Positions 1 through 8,254 of a stretch of 64,000 nt of DNA are shown one piece after another (the stretch's first letter is position 1; each line of letters opens with the position of its first letter). The DNA comes from JBEHWX01 sp048498995 (lineage in GTDB: Bacteria; Bacteroidota; Ignavibacteria; OLB7). The stretch lies in NCBI GenBank assembly GCA_048498995.1, contig JBEHWX010000004.1, positions 1 through 64,000 on the forward strand, in the 5' to 3' direction. The position numbers and the translations under genes were made by a program. Below the pieces are notes generated by a model, which saw nothing but the letters and a program-made list of their open reading frames with translations, did not search any database and was not told the DNA's origin.

Positions 1-52
1 CATCCCCCCCTCCCCCCCCCCCCCTCTCTCTCCCCCCCCCCCCCCCCCCCCG
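1..52. repeat. C-rich homopolymer tract at window edge
   Basis: Almost pure C with a few T interruptions and a short CT dinucleotide stretch. Nothing like it recurs in the window. It may be a real low-complexity tract or an assembly or sequencing artefact. The rest of the stretch up to 182 holds no recognisable gene. Confidence 0.7.
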
Positions 53-182
53 GGACGATATCAGGCACGACCTATGCGACGGGGCGCCGAGGCGCGGCTC
101 AGGCCGGACGCACGGCGGCTCCGATCATCTCCGCATCCGGTGATGCGGGGACACACGAAGGCTTTCCTCGAGGTATATCACG

Positions 183-1538
183 ATGACACAGGGAATCGGC
201 TCCGGTGAATCGGCGGAGGTCCGCCGGGCCCTCGAACGTCTCCAGAACACGCTCGACATCATGGGGGATCGCTATCGCGATATCCGCCGCGAGCGGCGTC
301 AGCTTCGGGAGCGGATCGAGCAGCTCGAGCGGGAGCGCGAGGCGGCCAGCATGTCGCTCTCGGCCCGGCTCGAGACGGCCGCGCACGACCGGAAGCGGGC
401 GATCGAGTTCGAGGAGCGCGCCATCCAGGCGGAGAAGGGGCAGGCCGATCTTCATCAGCGTCTGGTCGATCTGGAGCGCCAGCTGGCCGAACGGGAGGCG
501 ATGATCGCCGAGCAGTCCGATACCATCGAGCGGCAGCGGGAGCGCCTCGACGAGAACCGTCGTCGCGAGGAGGAGAGCTGGACGCAGGAGGAGCGTTTCC
601 GCGAGGAGATCCAGGCGCTCACCGAACAGCTGGCGCGGGGACAGGCCGAGCGCGATCGCCTCGGCCAGCAGATCCGGGAGCTCGAGGAGCTTCGGAACGC
701 TCCCCCCGCCGCGGCCGACGAGGAGACCCTGGAGCTGACGCGGCAACTGGCCGGGATGCGCGAGCGGCTCGGCGTGCTCGACGGTGAGCGCGCCGACCTG
801 ATCGACGCGCAGGCCGAGCTGCAGCATCGTCTCGACGACGCGCTGCGCGACGTGGCGATCGCCCGCGGTCTGACCGGTGAGCTCGAGTCGGAGATCGAGT
901 CGCTCCGCACGCAGCTCTCCCATGCCGGCGCCGCTCACGATGGGGACGTTGCCGAGGCGGCGCGCGCCGCCGCCGAGCTCGATCAGCTGCGGCGGACCAT
1001 AGCCGCGCGCGAGGAGGAGCTGCAGGGGCTGCACGAGGCGATCAAGCGGATGCACATCGAGGCGCTTCAGGAGTCGGCAAGGCTCCAGGGGGCGATCACC
1101 GAGCTGCAGACCGAGCGGGAGCGGCTGCTCAAGACGCTCGTCTCCGTGGAGGGGGATCGCGACAGCGCCCGCGCCACCGTCGAGTCGCTCCTGGTCCGGC
1201 TGAAGCAGCTGGAGGCCAGCGACGACGAGCGCCTGACCGCGCAGCGGACCCGCATCGACGAGCTGACGCGGGACCTGAGCGAGGCGCTGGACATGGCGGC
1301 CAAGAAGGAGACCGACGCGATGCTGGCGCAGACCGAGGTGGAGCGTCTGCAGCGCCAGATCGCCGAGCTGACCGAGCGACGCGATCAGCTGGAGGGGGAG
1401 CTGGAAAAACTGCGCGAGGCGGGCACTAACGCGCCGGCCGGCACGTCCAATGGTATCGACGATGGCGAGCGCGAAGTGATCGTCGGTCGCCTGCGCGAGG
1501 CGATCATGCTGATCGACAAGCATCTCGGCGAAGTCTGA
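183..1538 (+). CDS. Long coiled-coil protein upstream of zapA
   Basis: 451 residues, almost entirely charged heptad-like sequence (E, R, Q, L, A) from about residue 15 to 415, with no signal peptide, membrane segment or enzymatic motif. A long cytoplasmic coiled coil is the only structural call the sequence supports. The C-terminal 25 residues (EREVIVGRLREAIMLIDKHL) form a separate amphipathic helix. In Bacteroidota a short coiled-coil gene commonly precedes zapA and rny, and its last helix has a similar I..ID..I..L pattern, so this may be an enlarged ZapB-like or division-associated partner; that is inference from position. No other function can be assigned. Confidence 0.7.
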   Translation: MTQGIGSGESAEVRRALERLQNTLDIMGDRYRDIRRERRQLRERIEQLEREREAASMSLSARLETAAHDRKRAIEFEERAIQAEKGQADLHQRLVDLERQLAEREAMIAEQSDTIERQRERLDENRRREEESWTQEERFREEIQALTEQLARGQAERDRLGQQIRELEELRNAPPAAADEETLELTRQLAGMRERLGVLDGERADLIDAQAELQHRLDDALRDVAIARGLTGELESEIESLRTQLSHAGAAHDGDVAEAARAAAELDQLRRTIAAREEELQGLHEAIKRMHIEALQESARLQGAITELQTERERLLKTLVSVEGDRDSARATVESLLVRLKQLEASDDERLTAQRTRIDELTRDLSEALDMAAKKETDAMLAQTEVERLQRQIAELTERRDQLEGELEKLREAGTNAPAGTSNGIDDGEREVIVGRLREAIMLIDKHLGEV

Positions 1539-1935
1539 GGCGGATCGGTGCCTGATCGCTCCGGCATCATCGCCGAATCGGTTGCCGGCGACGCGCGGAA
1601 GAATCGTCGCCGGAGCGTTCTCCGGCCGGGTAACCGGAGCGCGCACCTTTGTTGCGCCCCCGAGTTTTCGTATACTTGGCGCTCATTACAAACCCTGTCA
1701 ACGCGTCGTGCCGTCGGGCTGGTCCCACGGGAGAGCCGATGGCGCGGATGCGACGATCGGTTGGGGGACAGGGAACGTGATCGCAGTGACTTTATCATAG
1801 AGTGTCAGCGTGCTGGGGAGTGGTGCCGGGGAGTCCGATAGGTTGCTATCAGGAGCACGAGAGGTGAGCGCGGCGGTCGCGGCGCGCACCATTGCCAGAG
1901 TTCAGATTCCGGCCGCGCCGAGCGCGGTTTCTCCG
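1539..1935. other. Intergenic region before zapA
   Basis: 397 bases between the coiled-coil gene and zapA. It holds the candidate zapA promoter at 1649-1678 and no convincing reading frame or RNA gene. Reading frames on both strands here have no recognisable protein features. Confidence 0.5.
1649..1678 (+). promoter_or_regulatory. Candidate promoter for zapA (TTG-N19-TATACTTG)
   Basis: TTG at 1649-1651 and TATACTTG at 1671-1678, separated by 19 bases. This is one base from the Bacteroidota primary-sigma consensus TTG-N17-23-TAnnTTTG. It would give a leader of roughly 250 nt before the zapA start. Confidence 0.4.
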
Positions 1936-2223
1936 ATGGCCGAAACAATCACGGTTCAGATTCACGGCGCTGAGTACAAGCTTCGCGGCGACAACGCGGG
2001 CAGGGTACATCAGGCCGCGACCATGATCAACGATCAGATGCGCTTCGTCGCCAGCAAGGCGCCGACGCAACCTGCCGCGACGGTGGCGGTGCTGGCCGCG
2101 CTGAACACCGCCGAGATGCTGATCACCGAACAGGAGATCACGCACCGTGAGTCCTCGGAGCTGGTTCGACGGATAGACTCGATGACCGAGAAGCTCGAGG
2201 AGCTGTTGGCGACGGAATTGTGA
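1936..2223 (+). CDS. zapA: Cell division protein ZapA
   Basis: 95-residue protein starting MAETITVQIHG, the ZapA N-terminal strand that promotes FtsZ protofilament bundling at the division ring. The order is a short beta-rich head (residues 1-40) followed by a helix with the AAxMIN-like segment and a C-terminal coiled coil (about 55-95). The ATG at 1936 is preferred over upstream in-frame starts because homology begins there and the length fits the family (about 95-110). It lies between a coiled-coil gene and rny, as in many Bacteroidota, and a candidate 6S-like RNA follows it. Confidence 0.85.
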   Translation: MAETITVQIHGAEYKLRGDNAGRVHQAATMINDQMRFVASKAPTQPAATVAVLAALNTAEMLITEQEITHRESSELVRRIDSMTEKLEELLATEL

Positions 2224-2980
2224 GATCTCTTCAGCTTGCTGTGGCGATCGGATCCGTCTTCGCGCCCCATCCCGCCGGGATCGTCTCCCTCGGGGATGGC
2301 CCCCTCCCGGGATAACATCTCCGGGAGGATGAAGCCCCCGACAGGGGTTGGCCGGAGAATTGCGGATCAACGTGATGTCTCTCTTTGACAAATAGTACTA
2401 CGGAGGTTGTCCGCCGCGCTCACCGTCATTCGCAAAAAAAGAACCTATAGTTTTGCGATCAGGGAAGTGGGCTCAATGTATCAATCACAGGCCTTGTTCT
2501 CCGTTCGCGGAGAAGCTCCAGTCTCTTCACAGAGAGTCTCGCAAGAGATTCCGCAAGGAATGGGGCCGTTGGACGTGAAAGATATGTGGCTCTTTCCCAC
2601 CGTGTCTTGGTAAGGGTTCTTATCTCTGCCAGAGGGGTGACGTCGGGTTTCGGCTCGTCGCTGCCCCGGCGGTGAGCGTGTGCGGCTCCTTTGTTCTCTC
2701 GGTCTCCTCCGGGTACTTTCCCTCTTCTGCGATCACCCGCCCCGCTTCGGTTCGTCTGAACCGACTCTCTCCCTTCATTTTCCGTTCAATTCCGGTTCGT
2801 CGCTTCAGCGTTGTCGCCATGGCGTGCTCGTACCAGCGCCGCGATGGCAACCGTGCTCGAGCGCCGCTGTTTCCGCGTCGTGCGCGTGAAGGTCGAACAC
2901 GATCGAGATCGTCCGTGTCTCTCGGTCCTGTTTAACCATTCACGCAGTCCCCTCGTCTCGGAAACCAGACGTTACCTTCC
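2224..2980. other. zapA-rny intergenic region
   Basis: 757 bases without a credible protein gene. It contains a candidate structured RNA (about 2455-2615). The rest, including 2616-2980, shows no coding signal I would support; a short plus-strand frame at 2407-2613 coincides with the RNA and is rejected. Confidence 0.6.
2455..2615 (+). ncRNA. Candidate 6S-like structured RNA
   Basis: About 160 nt that folds by hand into a closed rod. Closing stems pair 2458-2464 with 2605-2611 and 2467-2471 with 2596-2600. A large unpaired bubble follows, then a helix 2490-2495/2562-2567, and a terminal domain of four hairpins: 2497-2503/2508-2514 with a UUCG loop, 2522-2526/2531-2535, 2537-2540/2545-2548 with a GCAA loop, and 2549-2552/2557-2560 with a GCAA loop. 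Stable UUCG and GNRA tetraloops in series are unlikely by chance. The closing stem plus central bubble is the 6S RNA architecture, and ssrS lies beside zapA in many bacteria. TAGTTTTG at 2448-2455 matches the Bacteroidota -7 box, but no -33 TTG is properly spaced, so the 5' end is uncertain. Part of the closing stem is G-U pairs. Confidence 0.5.
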
Positions 2981-4615
2981 ATGGATACATTAGCACTCAT
3001 CATAACGATCGTTGCCTCGATCGCCGGCTTCGTGGTGGGCTACCTGGTCAGCACCAAGTCGATCAAGCAGCAGATCCAGGCCGCCGAGGAGCGCGCCTCG
3101 GAGATCGTGGCCGATGCGCAGAAGGAGGCGGAGAATCTCAAGCGCGAGAAGCTCCTGGAGGTGAAGGACGAGTTCATGAGCAAGAAGCGGGCGCTCGACG
3201 AAGAGCAGGCCCGCCGCCGCGAAAAGCTCCAGGCCGTCGAAAAGCAGATCAAGACCCGCGAAGAGAATATCGAGAAGAACCTGTCCAAGAAACTGGAGAG
3301 CGCGACCCGCAGGGAAAAAGAGCTACTGGTTCAGCAGAAGGAGCTTCAGAAGAAGCTCGAGACCGTCGAGGATCAGAAGAAGTCGATCGAACAGCAGCGC
3401 CGTCAGATCGAGAATATCCGCGCCACCATCGATCAGCAGAAGAAGGTGGTCGAGGATCTGGTCGCCGAACAGAACCATCGCCTGGAACGGATCAGCGGCA
3501 TGTCCAAGGAGGACGCCAAGAAGTTCCTCATGGAGAACATGATCGACCAGGCCAAGCTCGAGTGCGCCCAGGATGTCAAGACCATCCGCGACTCGGCCAA
3601 GCTCGAGGCCAAGCGGGAGGCGCAGCGCGTCATCGTGCAGGCCATTCAGCGGACCGCCTCCGACCACTCCGTCGAGACCACCGTCTCGGTGGTCAACCTG
3701 GCCAGCGAGGAGATGAAGGGGAGGATCATCGGCCGCGAGGGACGGAACATCCGCGCCTTCGAGGCGGCCACCGGCATCGACGTGATCGTCGACGACACGC
3801 CTGAGGCAGTGATCATCTCCGGCTTCGATCCGTTCCGCCGCGAGGTGGCCAAGATCGCCCTGGAGCGCCTCATGCACGACGGACGCATCCACCCGGCGCG
3901 CATCGAGGAGGTGGTCGAGAAGGTTCGCAAGGAGCTCGAGGAGGAGATGATCCGCACCGGCAACAACGCCTGCCTGGAGCTCGGCATCAATAACGTCCAC
4001 GCGGAGATCATCAAGCTGATCGGCAAGATGAAGTACCGTTCCAGCTACGGCCAGAACGTGCTGAGCCACTCGATCGAGGTGGCCTATCTCTGCTCGATCA
4101 TGGCGCGCGAGCTCGGACTGGATGTCAACCAGGCCAAGCGCGCCGGACTGATGCACGACATGGGCAAATGCGTCGACCGGAACATCGAGGGGCCGCACGC
4201 GCTCCTCGGCTACGAGATCGCCAAGCGCTATCGCGAGCATCCGGTGGTCTGCAACGCCATCGGCGCGCACCACGAGGATATCGAGATGGAGACGCCGATC
4301 GCCGTGCTCGTGCAGGCGGCCGACGCCATCTCCGGCGCCCGGCCGGGCGCCCGCCGCGAGTCGCTGGAGGCCTATGTCAAGCGCCTGGAGACGCTCGAAA
4401 CCCTGGCGCGCTCCTTCGAGGGAGTGGCCAAGACCTACGCCATCCAGGCCGGCCGCGAGGTGCGCGTGATGGTGGAGCCGGACCGGGTGGACGACCTGTT
4501 CGCCGACCAGCTCTCGCACGATATCGCCACCAAGATCCAGCAGGAGATGGAGTATCCCGGCCAGATCAAGGTGACCGTGATCCGCGAGAAGCGCTCGGTG
4601 GCCTTCGCCAAGTGA
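2981..4615 (+). CDS. rny: Ribonuclease Y
   Basis: 544 residues, close to the family's usual 510-550. RNase Y is a membrane-anchored endoribonuclease that starts mRNA decay. Order: one N-terminal membrane helix (residues about 4-24), a long charged coiled coil (about 30-205), a KH domain containing GRIIGREGRNIRAFE, and an HD domain with HDMGK in the catalytic centre, then the conserved RNase Y C-terminal region. All key motifs are present. The ATG at 2981 directly precedes the membrane helix. It is separated from zapA by the candidate 6S-like RNA. Confidence 0.95.
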   Translation: MDTLALIITIVASIAGFVVGYLVSTKSIKQQIQAAEERASEIVADAQKEAENLKREKLLEVKDEFMSKKRALDEEQARRREKLQAVEKQIKTREENIEKNLSKKLESATRREKELLVQQKELQKKLETVEDQKKSIEQQRRQIENIRATIDQQKKVVEDLVAEQNHRLERISGMSKEDAKKFLMENMIDQAKLECAQDVKTIRDSAKLEAKREAQRVIVQAIQRTASDHSVETTVSVVNLASEEMKGRIIGREGRNIRAFEAATGIDVIVDDTPEAVIISGFDPFRREVAKIALERLMHDGRIHPARIEEVVEKVRKELEEEMIRTGNNACLELGINNVHAEIIKLIGKMKYRSSYGQNVLSHSIEVAYLCSIMARELGLDVNQAKRAGLMHDMGKCVDRNIEGPHALLGYEIAKRYREHPVVCNAIGAHHEDIEMETPIAVLVQAADAISGARPGARRESLEAYVKRLETLETLARSFEGVAKTYAIQAGREVRVMVEPDRVDDLFADQLSHDIATKIQQEMEYPGQIKVTVIREKRSVAFAK

Positions 4616-4923
4616 TCATCCCCGACCCGCGTCGCGATCGATGTCGCGATTGCCGTCGCGCGATTGCCGTGGCGCGATATCCCCGGGCCGCTCCGGAGGA
4701 ATCGCGCGTGATGGGGATTCGCCGTTTCGACCTGATGGTCGATTGGCGTAGTTTCGCCTTCGAATCGGCCCGCGCCGGACACCGGAGCCGGCGCGCCGTC
4801 GACGCTCGACCTCTCCGCCGCCGCCACGCCCCCGCGTGCGTGCCCGAGAGAGCCGCCCATTGAAGGGCTCGCGGTCGGCCGTGATGTACTTCCCGGATTC
4901 AATAACTGACTACGGACTTTAGC
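4616..4923. other. rny-hmgA intergenic region
   Basis: 308 bases with imperfect short GCGATTGCCGT repeats near 4635-4680 and otherwise nothing recognisable. A weak TTG (4860) to TACTTCCC (4887) arrangement could be the hmgA promoter but the spacing is long. Confidence 0.35.
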
Positions 4924-6054
4924 ATGTATCCACTGAAGAAGGGACTCGCCTCGCGTCAGGCGCACGTTGCCCTGCCGCCGGGAACGGTGGAGGAGGAGCA
5001 CGGCCGCTCGGGATTCTTCGGAGCCGCGTCGCACCTGTATCGCCTCAATCCGCCCACCGGCTGGACCAACATCGAGGGACCGCTCCGTCCCCATCTGATC
5101 GATACCAACCTGCTCACGCCGACCGATCAGCACGATCCGGAAGGGGAGCCGGTGATCTTCCTCGGCAACAACGACGTGCGGATGTCGATCAGCCGCCGCT
5201 CCAACCCGATGCCCTTCACCTTCCGCAACGCCGACGGCGACGAGGTCTACTTCGTCCACCGCGGCCAGGGACGCTTCGAGACCGATTACGGGGTGATCCC
5301 GTACGAGGTCGGCGATTACGTCGTGATCCCGCGCGGCACCAACTACCGCGTGATCCCGGAGGTGGAGGACAACTACTTCCTGATCGTCGAGTCCACCGGC
5401 GAGATCAACCAGCCCTCCAAGGAGGTCAAGGGGCTCATCGGCCAGCACGCGCTCTACGATCCGGCCGTCGTCGTGACCCCGGAACTGGCTCCGGTGAACC
5501 AGGAGCCGGGAGAGTACCGCGTCCGCATCAAGCGGCTCGGCCAGTATACCCACGTCACCTACCCGTTCGATCCGATCGACGTGGTCGGCTGGAAGGGTGA
5601 TCTCACCGTCTGGAAGATCAACATCAAGGAGATCCGCCCGGTGATGTCGCACCGCGCCCATCTCCCGCCGTCGGCCCACACGACCTTCCTGACCGACAAC
5701 GCCGTGATGTGCACGTTCCTTCCCCGTCCGCTCGAGGAGGATGACGACGCGCTGAAGGTGCCGTTCTACCATCGGAACACCGATTACGACGAGGTGCTCT
5801 TCTATCACGACGGCGACTTCTTCTCGCGCGACAACATCAAGCCGGGCATGGTGACGCTCCATCCGATCGGCATCCATCACGGGCCGCATCCGAAGGCGCT
5901 CCGGAACCAGTCGAAGAAGACCCGTACCGACGAGGTGGCGGTGATGCTCGACGCCCGCAACGCCCTCTTCCTCTCGCCCGAGGCGGAGGCGGTGGAGTTC
6001 GCCGAGTACTGGAAGAGCTGGCAGGAGAAGAAGGAGGAGGCGCCGGCCGTCTGA
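4924..6054 (+). CDS. hmgA: Homogentisate 1,2-dioxygenase family protein
   Basis: 376 residues of double cupin type. Homogentisate dioxygenase opens the ring of homogentisate to maleylacetoacetate with non-haem Fe(II), the key step of tyrosine and phenylalanine catabolism. Visible signatures are the central cupin (GDEVYFVHRGQGRFETDYG, then VGDYVVIPRGTNYRV) and a C-terminal metal region DEVLFYHDGDFFSRDNIKPGMVTLHP followed by HHGPHP. It is shorter than the 430-460 residue eukaryotic and proteobacterial enzymes but of the size seen in a shorter bacterial subgroup. It stands alone; no fumarylacetoacetase or HPPD gene is adjacent. A broader homogentisate-dioxygenase-like cupin cannot be excluded. 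Confidence 0.75.
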   Translation: MYPLKKGLASRQAHVALPPGTVEEEHGRSGFFGAASHLYRLNPPTGWTNIEGPLRPHLIDTNLLTPTDQHDPEGEPVIFLGNNDVRMSISRRSNPMPFTFRNADGDEVYFVHRGQGRFETDYGVIPYEVGDYVVIPRGTNYRVIPEVEDNYFLIVESTGEINQPSKEVKGLIGQHALYDPAVVVTPELAPVNQEPGEYRVRIKRLGQYTHVTYPFDPIDVVGWKGDLTVWKINIKEIRPVMSHRAHLPPSAHTTFLTDNAVMCTFLPRPLEEDDDALKVPFYHRNTDYDEVLFYHDGDFFSRDNIKPGMVTLHPIGIHHGPHPKALRNQSKKTRTDEVAVMLDARNALFLSPEAEAVEFAEYWKSWQEKKEEAPAV

Positions 6055-6102
6055 GGCCGGCCCTTCAACGTGGCTCCCCGTATCGACGGGCGCCGCGACA
6101 TC

Positions 6103-6147
6103 GATGAAACGGAAACGGGGCGACTCTCCATCTGGAGGGTCGCCCCG
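6103..6147 (-). terminator. Terminator between convergent hmgA and Rieske genes
   Basis: Perfect 9-bp stem 6116-6124/6139-6147 with an inner CTCCA/TGGAG extension. Read on the minus strand, the stem is followed by a U-rich tract (TTTCCGTTTC), fitting termination of the Rieske gene. The plus side lacks a T run. Confidence 0.6.
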
Positions 6148-6203
6148 TCGACATTCATGCGGGAGCGTTCGGTCGGGAACCGGCCATCGCGGACCGGGCC
6201 GGA

Positions 6204-7064
6204 TTACTTCGAGATCACCATCCGGCGGGTGAGGGTGCCGAGCGGCGTCTGCATCCGGTAGAAGTAGGCTCCCGAGGGGAGGTCCAGGCCGGAGAAATCG
6301 ATGTAGTAGACGCCGGCATCCTGCTGCTGATCGACCAGGGTCTTGATCTGGTTGCCGAGCAGCGTGTGGATCGTGATCCGGACCTTCGTGTCCGACGGCA
6401 ATCCGTAGCGGATCATCGTGGAGGGATTGAACGGATTCGGGTAATTCTGATCGAGGAAGAGCTTGTCCGGCGTCTCGTCGCTGCCGCGGTCGCGCACCGC
6501 GAGGGTGCTCACCGGGGCCACGTCGTTGATCGTCAGATAGGTCCCGTCGAACTCGGTCGAGAACGTCCGGAGGTTGCCGATGCCGCGGGGGGCATCATGG
6601 CTCGGCGCCGAGGGATCCGACGGATCGATATGGGTGCCGTCCGCGCGGAAGGCCGACTGCTGATGCGGGCAGATGAACATGCCGCGCGAGGCATCGAAAT
6701 CGAGCAGCTGATAGCCGGCGCCGTGCGTGCAGTAGGTCGAGACCGCCTTGAACGCGTCGTTGCCGGACATCGCCACCCTGGTCACCGCGATCGGGTAGGC
6801 GGTAACGCCGTCGTAGAAGGTGACGTGATCCGGGTTCAGGCGCCATTCGCGCGGGTTGTCCAGCTTCACCGAGCCGCCGACCGAGCCGAGCTCCCCGAAG
6901 TCGCTCACCTTGATCTTGTACTTGGCCACCGTCTGGCCGGCCGAATTGCGGTGCAGCGTCGGGATGATACGCCCGAGCACGGCTCCCGGCGTGGCCGTCG
7001 AGATCACCACCAGGCTGAGCGCGCTGCGCAGAAACGTGCGTCGAGTAGTAGAAAAGCTGCCCAT
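6204..7064 (-). CDS. Rieske-type protein with Tat signal and T9SS sorting domain
   Basis: 286 residues in three parts. Residues 1-31 are a twin-arginine signal (TTRRTFLRSA plus a hydrophobic stretch). Residues 45-195 are a Rieske-like domain with a first cluster motif C112-T-H114. The second box reads C132-P-H134-Q135-Q-S-A-F, where the family has C-P-x-H-G-S-x-F, so the position of the second histidine ligand is glutamine and a histidine sits one residue earlier. Residues about 205-286 are a T9SS type A sorting domain beginning NYPNPFNPSTMIRYGLP. The product is predicted to be exported folded by Tat and then moved to the surface by T9SS. Whether it still binds a [2Fe-2S] cluster is uncertain. 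It stands alone, convergent with hmgA. Confidence 0.8.
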   Translation of the reverse strand: MGSFSTTRRTFLRSALSLVVISTATPGAVLGRIIPTLHRNSAGQTVAKYKIKVSDFGELGSVGGSVKLDNPREWRLNPDHVTFYDGVTAYPIAVTRVAMSGNDAFKAVSTYCTHGAGYQLLDFDASRGMFICPHQQSAFRADGTHIDPSDPSAPSHDAPRGIGNLRTFSTEFDGTYLTINDVAPVSTLAVRDRGSDETPDKLFLDQNYPNPFNPSTMIRYGLPSDTKVRITIHTLLGNQIKTLVDQQQDAGVYYIDFSGLDLPSGAYFYRMQTPLGTLTRRMVISK

Positions 7065-7317
7065 GATCTATCTCTTCGTGTATACTGGTCCGAAATTGGC
7101 TTTACGATCGCTACAGAGGGCTCCTGTTATCGACCCTTTACCGCTTAGACTGACGAGCGGTAGAGATGTTTCATGCCTGCCGGAGATCCGGCGGGAAAAA
7201 ACGGCTCGGCCCGATCAGATGCAAGCCCCGTCGCGCTGCCGGACGATGCCCGGCAAGCCCCGTTTCCGGGCCCAGGGCGCGAAAACGCCCTCCGACGCGA
7301 CCACCCCACGCCACCTC

Positions 7318-7836
7318 TCAGCCCAGGCTGTCCAGAAGCTGGTCGAGCGATTCGATCGAGATATTCTCGTAGTAATCCTCGTTGACGGCCACCATCGGCG
7401 CTCCGCCGCAGGCTCCCATGCACTCGACCTCCTCCAGCGAGAACTTGCCGTCGGCCGTGCGCTCGTTGTGTCCGATGCCGTAGCGGTCGGAGACGTGCCG
7501 ATAGATCGCCTCGCCGCCGCGGAGCATGCAGCTGACGTTGGTGCAGACCTGGACGTGGAAGCGTCCCATCGGCTTCTTGAAGTACATCGTGTAGAAGGTC
7601 GCCACGCCATAGACGTGGGCGTAGGGGAGCTCCATCACTTCCCCGACATACTTCATCACGTTCGGCGAGAGCCATCCCCACTTTTTCTGCGCCATCCAGA
7701 GCACCGGCATGATCGCCGACTTCGGATTGGGGTAGAGAGACTTCAGCCGGGCAACCTTTTCGAGCTCCTCGGCGGAGAAGAGGATCGGTCCGGCGATCTC
7801 TTCGACCGCCTGGCCGTGCACAGATGCTGTATCCAT
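7318..7836 (-). CDS. nuoE: NADH-quinone oxidoreductase subunit E (24 kDa thioredoxin-like [2Fe-2S] subunit)
   Basis: 172 residues. NuoE carries cluster N1a in the NADH-oxidising module of complex I and pairs with NuoF. All four cluster cysteines are present: C98 and C103 (CTNVSC) and C139 and C143 (CMGAC). The helical N-terminus (residues 20-85, PNPKSAIMPVL...VATFYTMY) is typical. The rest of the nuo operon is not next to it, so either complex I genes are dispersed or this subunit serves a hydrogenase or formate dehydrogenase diaphorase module; the sequence alone does not decide. Confidence 0.88.
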   Translation of the reverse strand: MDTASVHGQAVEEIAGPILFSAEELEKVARLKSLYPNPKSAIMPVLWMAQKKWGWLSPNVMKYVGEVMELPYAHVYGVATFYTMYFKKPMGRFHVQVCTNVSCMLRGGEAIYRHVSDRYGIGHNERTADGKFSLEEVECMGACGGAPMVAVNEDYYENISIESLDQLLDSLG

Positions 7837-7887
7837 GAAGTGTCGTTAGTACGAGAGAGAGGATTCGCGTCCGGTCGACGCCGGATG

Positions 7888-7895
7888 CAAAAGTA
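7888..7895 (-). promoter_or_regulatory. Candidate -7 element for nuoE (TACTTTTG)
   Basis: Exact TAnnTTTG match on the minus strand, about 50 bases before the nuoE start. No TTG at the expected -33 distance was found, so support is partial. Confidence 0.35.
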
Positions 7896-8155
7896 CGAAG
7901 AACGGGAGGAAGCAGCGCCCTCCCCGGAATGATTGATCGTTACAGATCGATTCTAATCCACCTCGGGCGCCCCGGATGCCCCACCTCGCGCCCCCGACGG
8001 CACCGGAGGGATGCCCCGCGCCGGCGGTTCCGACGCGCTCACGGCGCGCTCACGGCGGTCTTCCGGCGGTCTTCCGGCGGTCTTTCGATCTCCGCGCGGG
8101 AGCCGTTGGAAGAGGGCGTGGCACGATTCGTCGCGAGTCCGCCGGGGCCGTCGCC

Positions 8156-8186
8156 TTGCGTGTCCCCCGCCGGAGGGGTAAATTTG
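8156..8186 (+). promoter_or_regulatory. Promoter of guaB (TTG-N20-TAAATTTG)
   Basis: TTG at 8156-8158 and TAAATTTG at 8179-8186 with exactly 20 bases between them. Both match the Bacteroidota primary-sigma consensus, giving a leader of about 65 nt. Confidence 0.6.
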
Positions 8187-8254
8187 CAGCTTATACCTGA
8201 CGCGCTGGCTCCAAGCCGCTCCTCTTCTCCTCTCCATTGTTCACGCGTGCCGTT

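Larger units (their letters stand above)
7837..8254. other. Divergent nuoE-guaB intergenic region
   Basis: 418 bases carrying the nuoE promoter element (7888-7895), a short tandem repeat of CGGTCTTC-type units at about 8054-8084, and the guaB promoter (8156-8186). No gene is recognisable. Confidence 0.5.

Noticed and set aside
99..1646. 515-codon open frame antisense to the coiled-coil gene
   Set aside because: Shadow frame caused by high GC; Leu/Arg/Gly-rich with no domain, while the plus frame is a clear coiled coil.
2407..2613. 68-codon frame between zapA and rny
   Set aside because: No protein features; coincides with the structured RNA candidate.
3323..4519. 398-codon frame antisense to rny
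   Set aside because: Lies wholly opposite a certain gene; composition (His/Leu/Asp/Val) is that of a GC-rich reverse frame.
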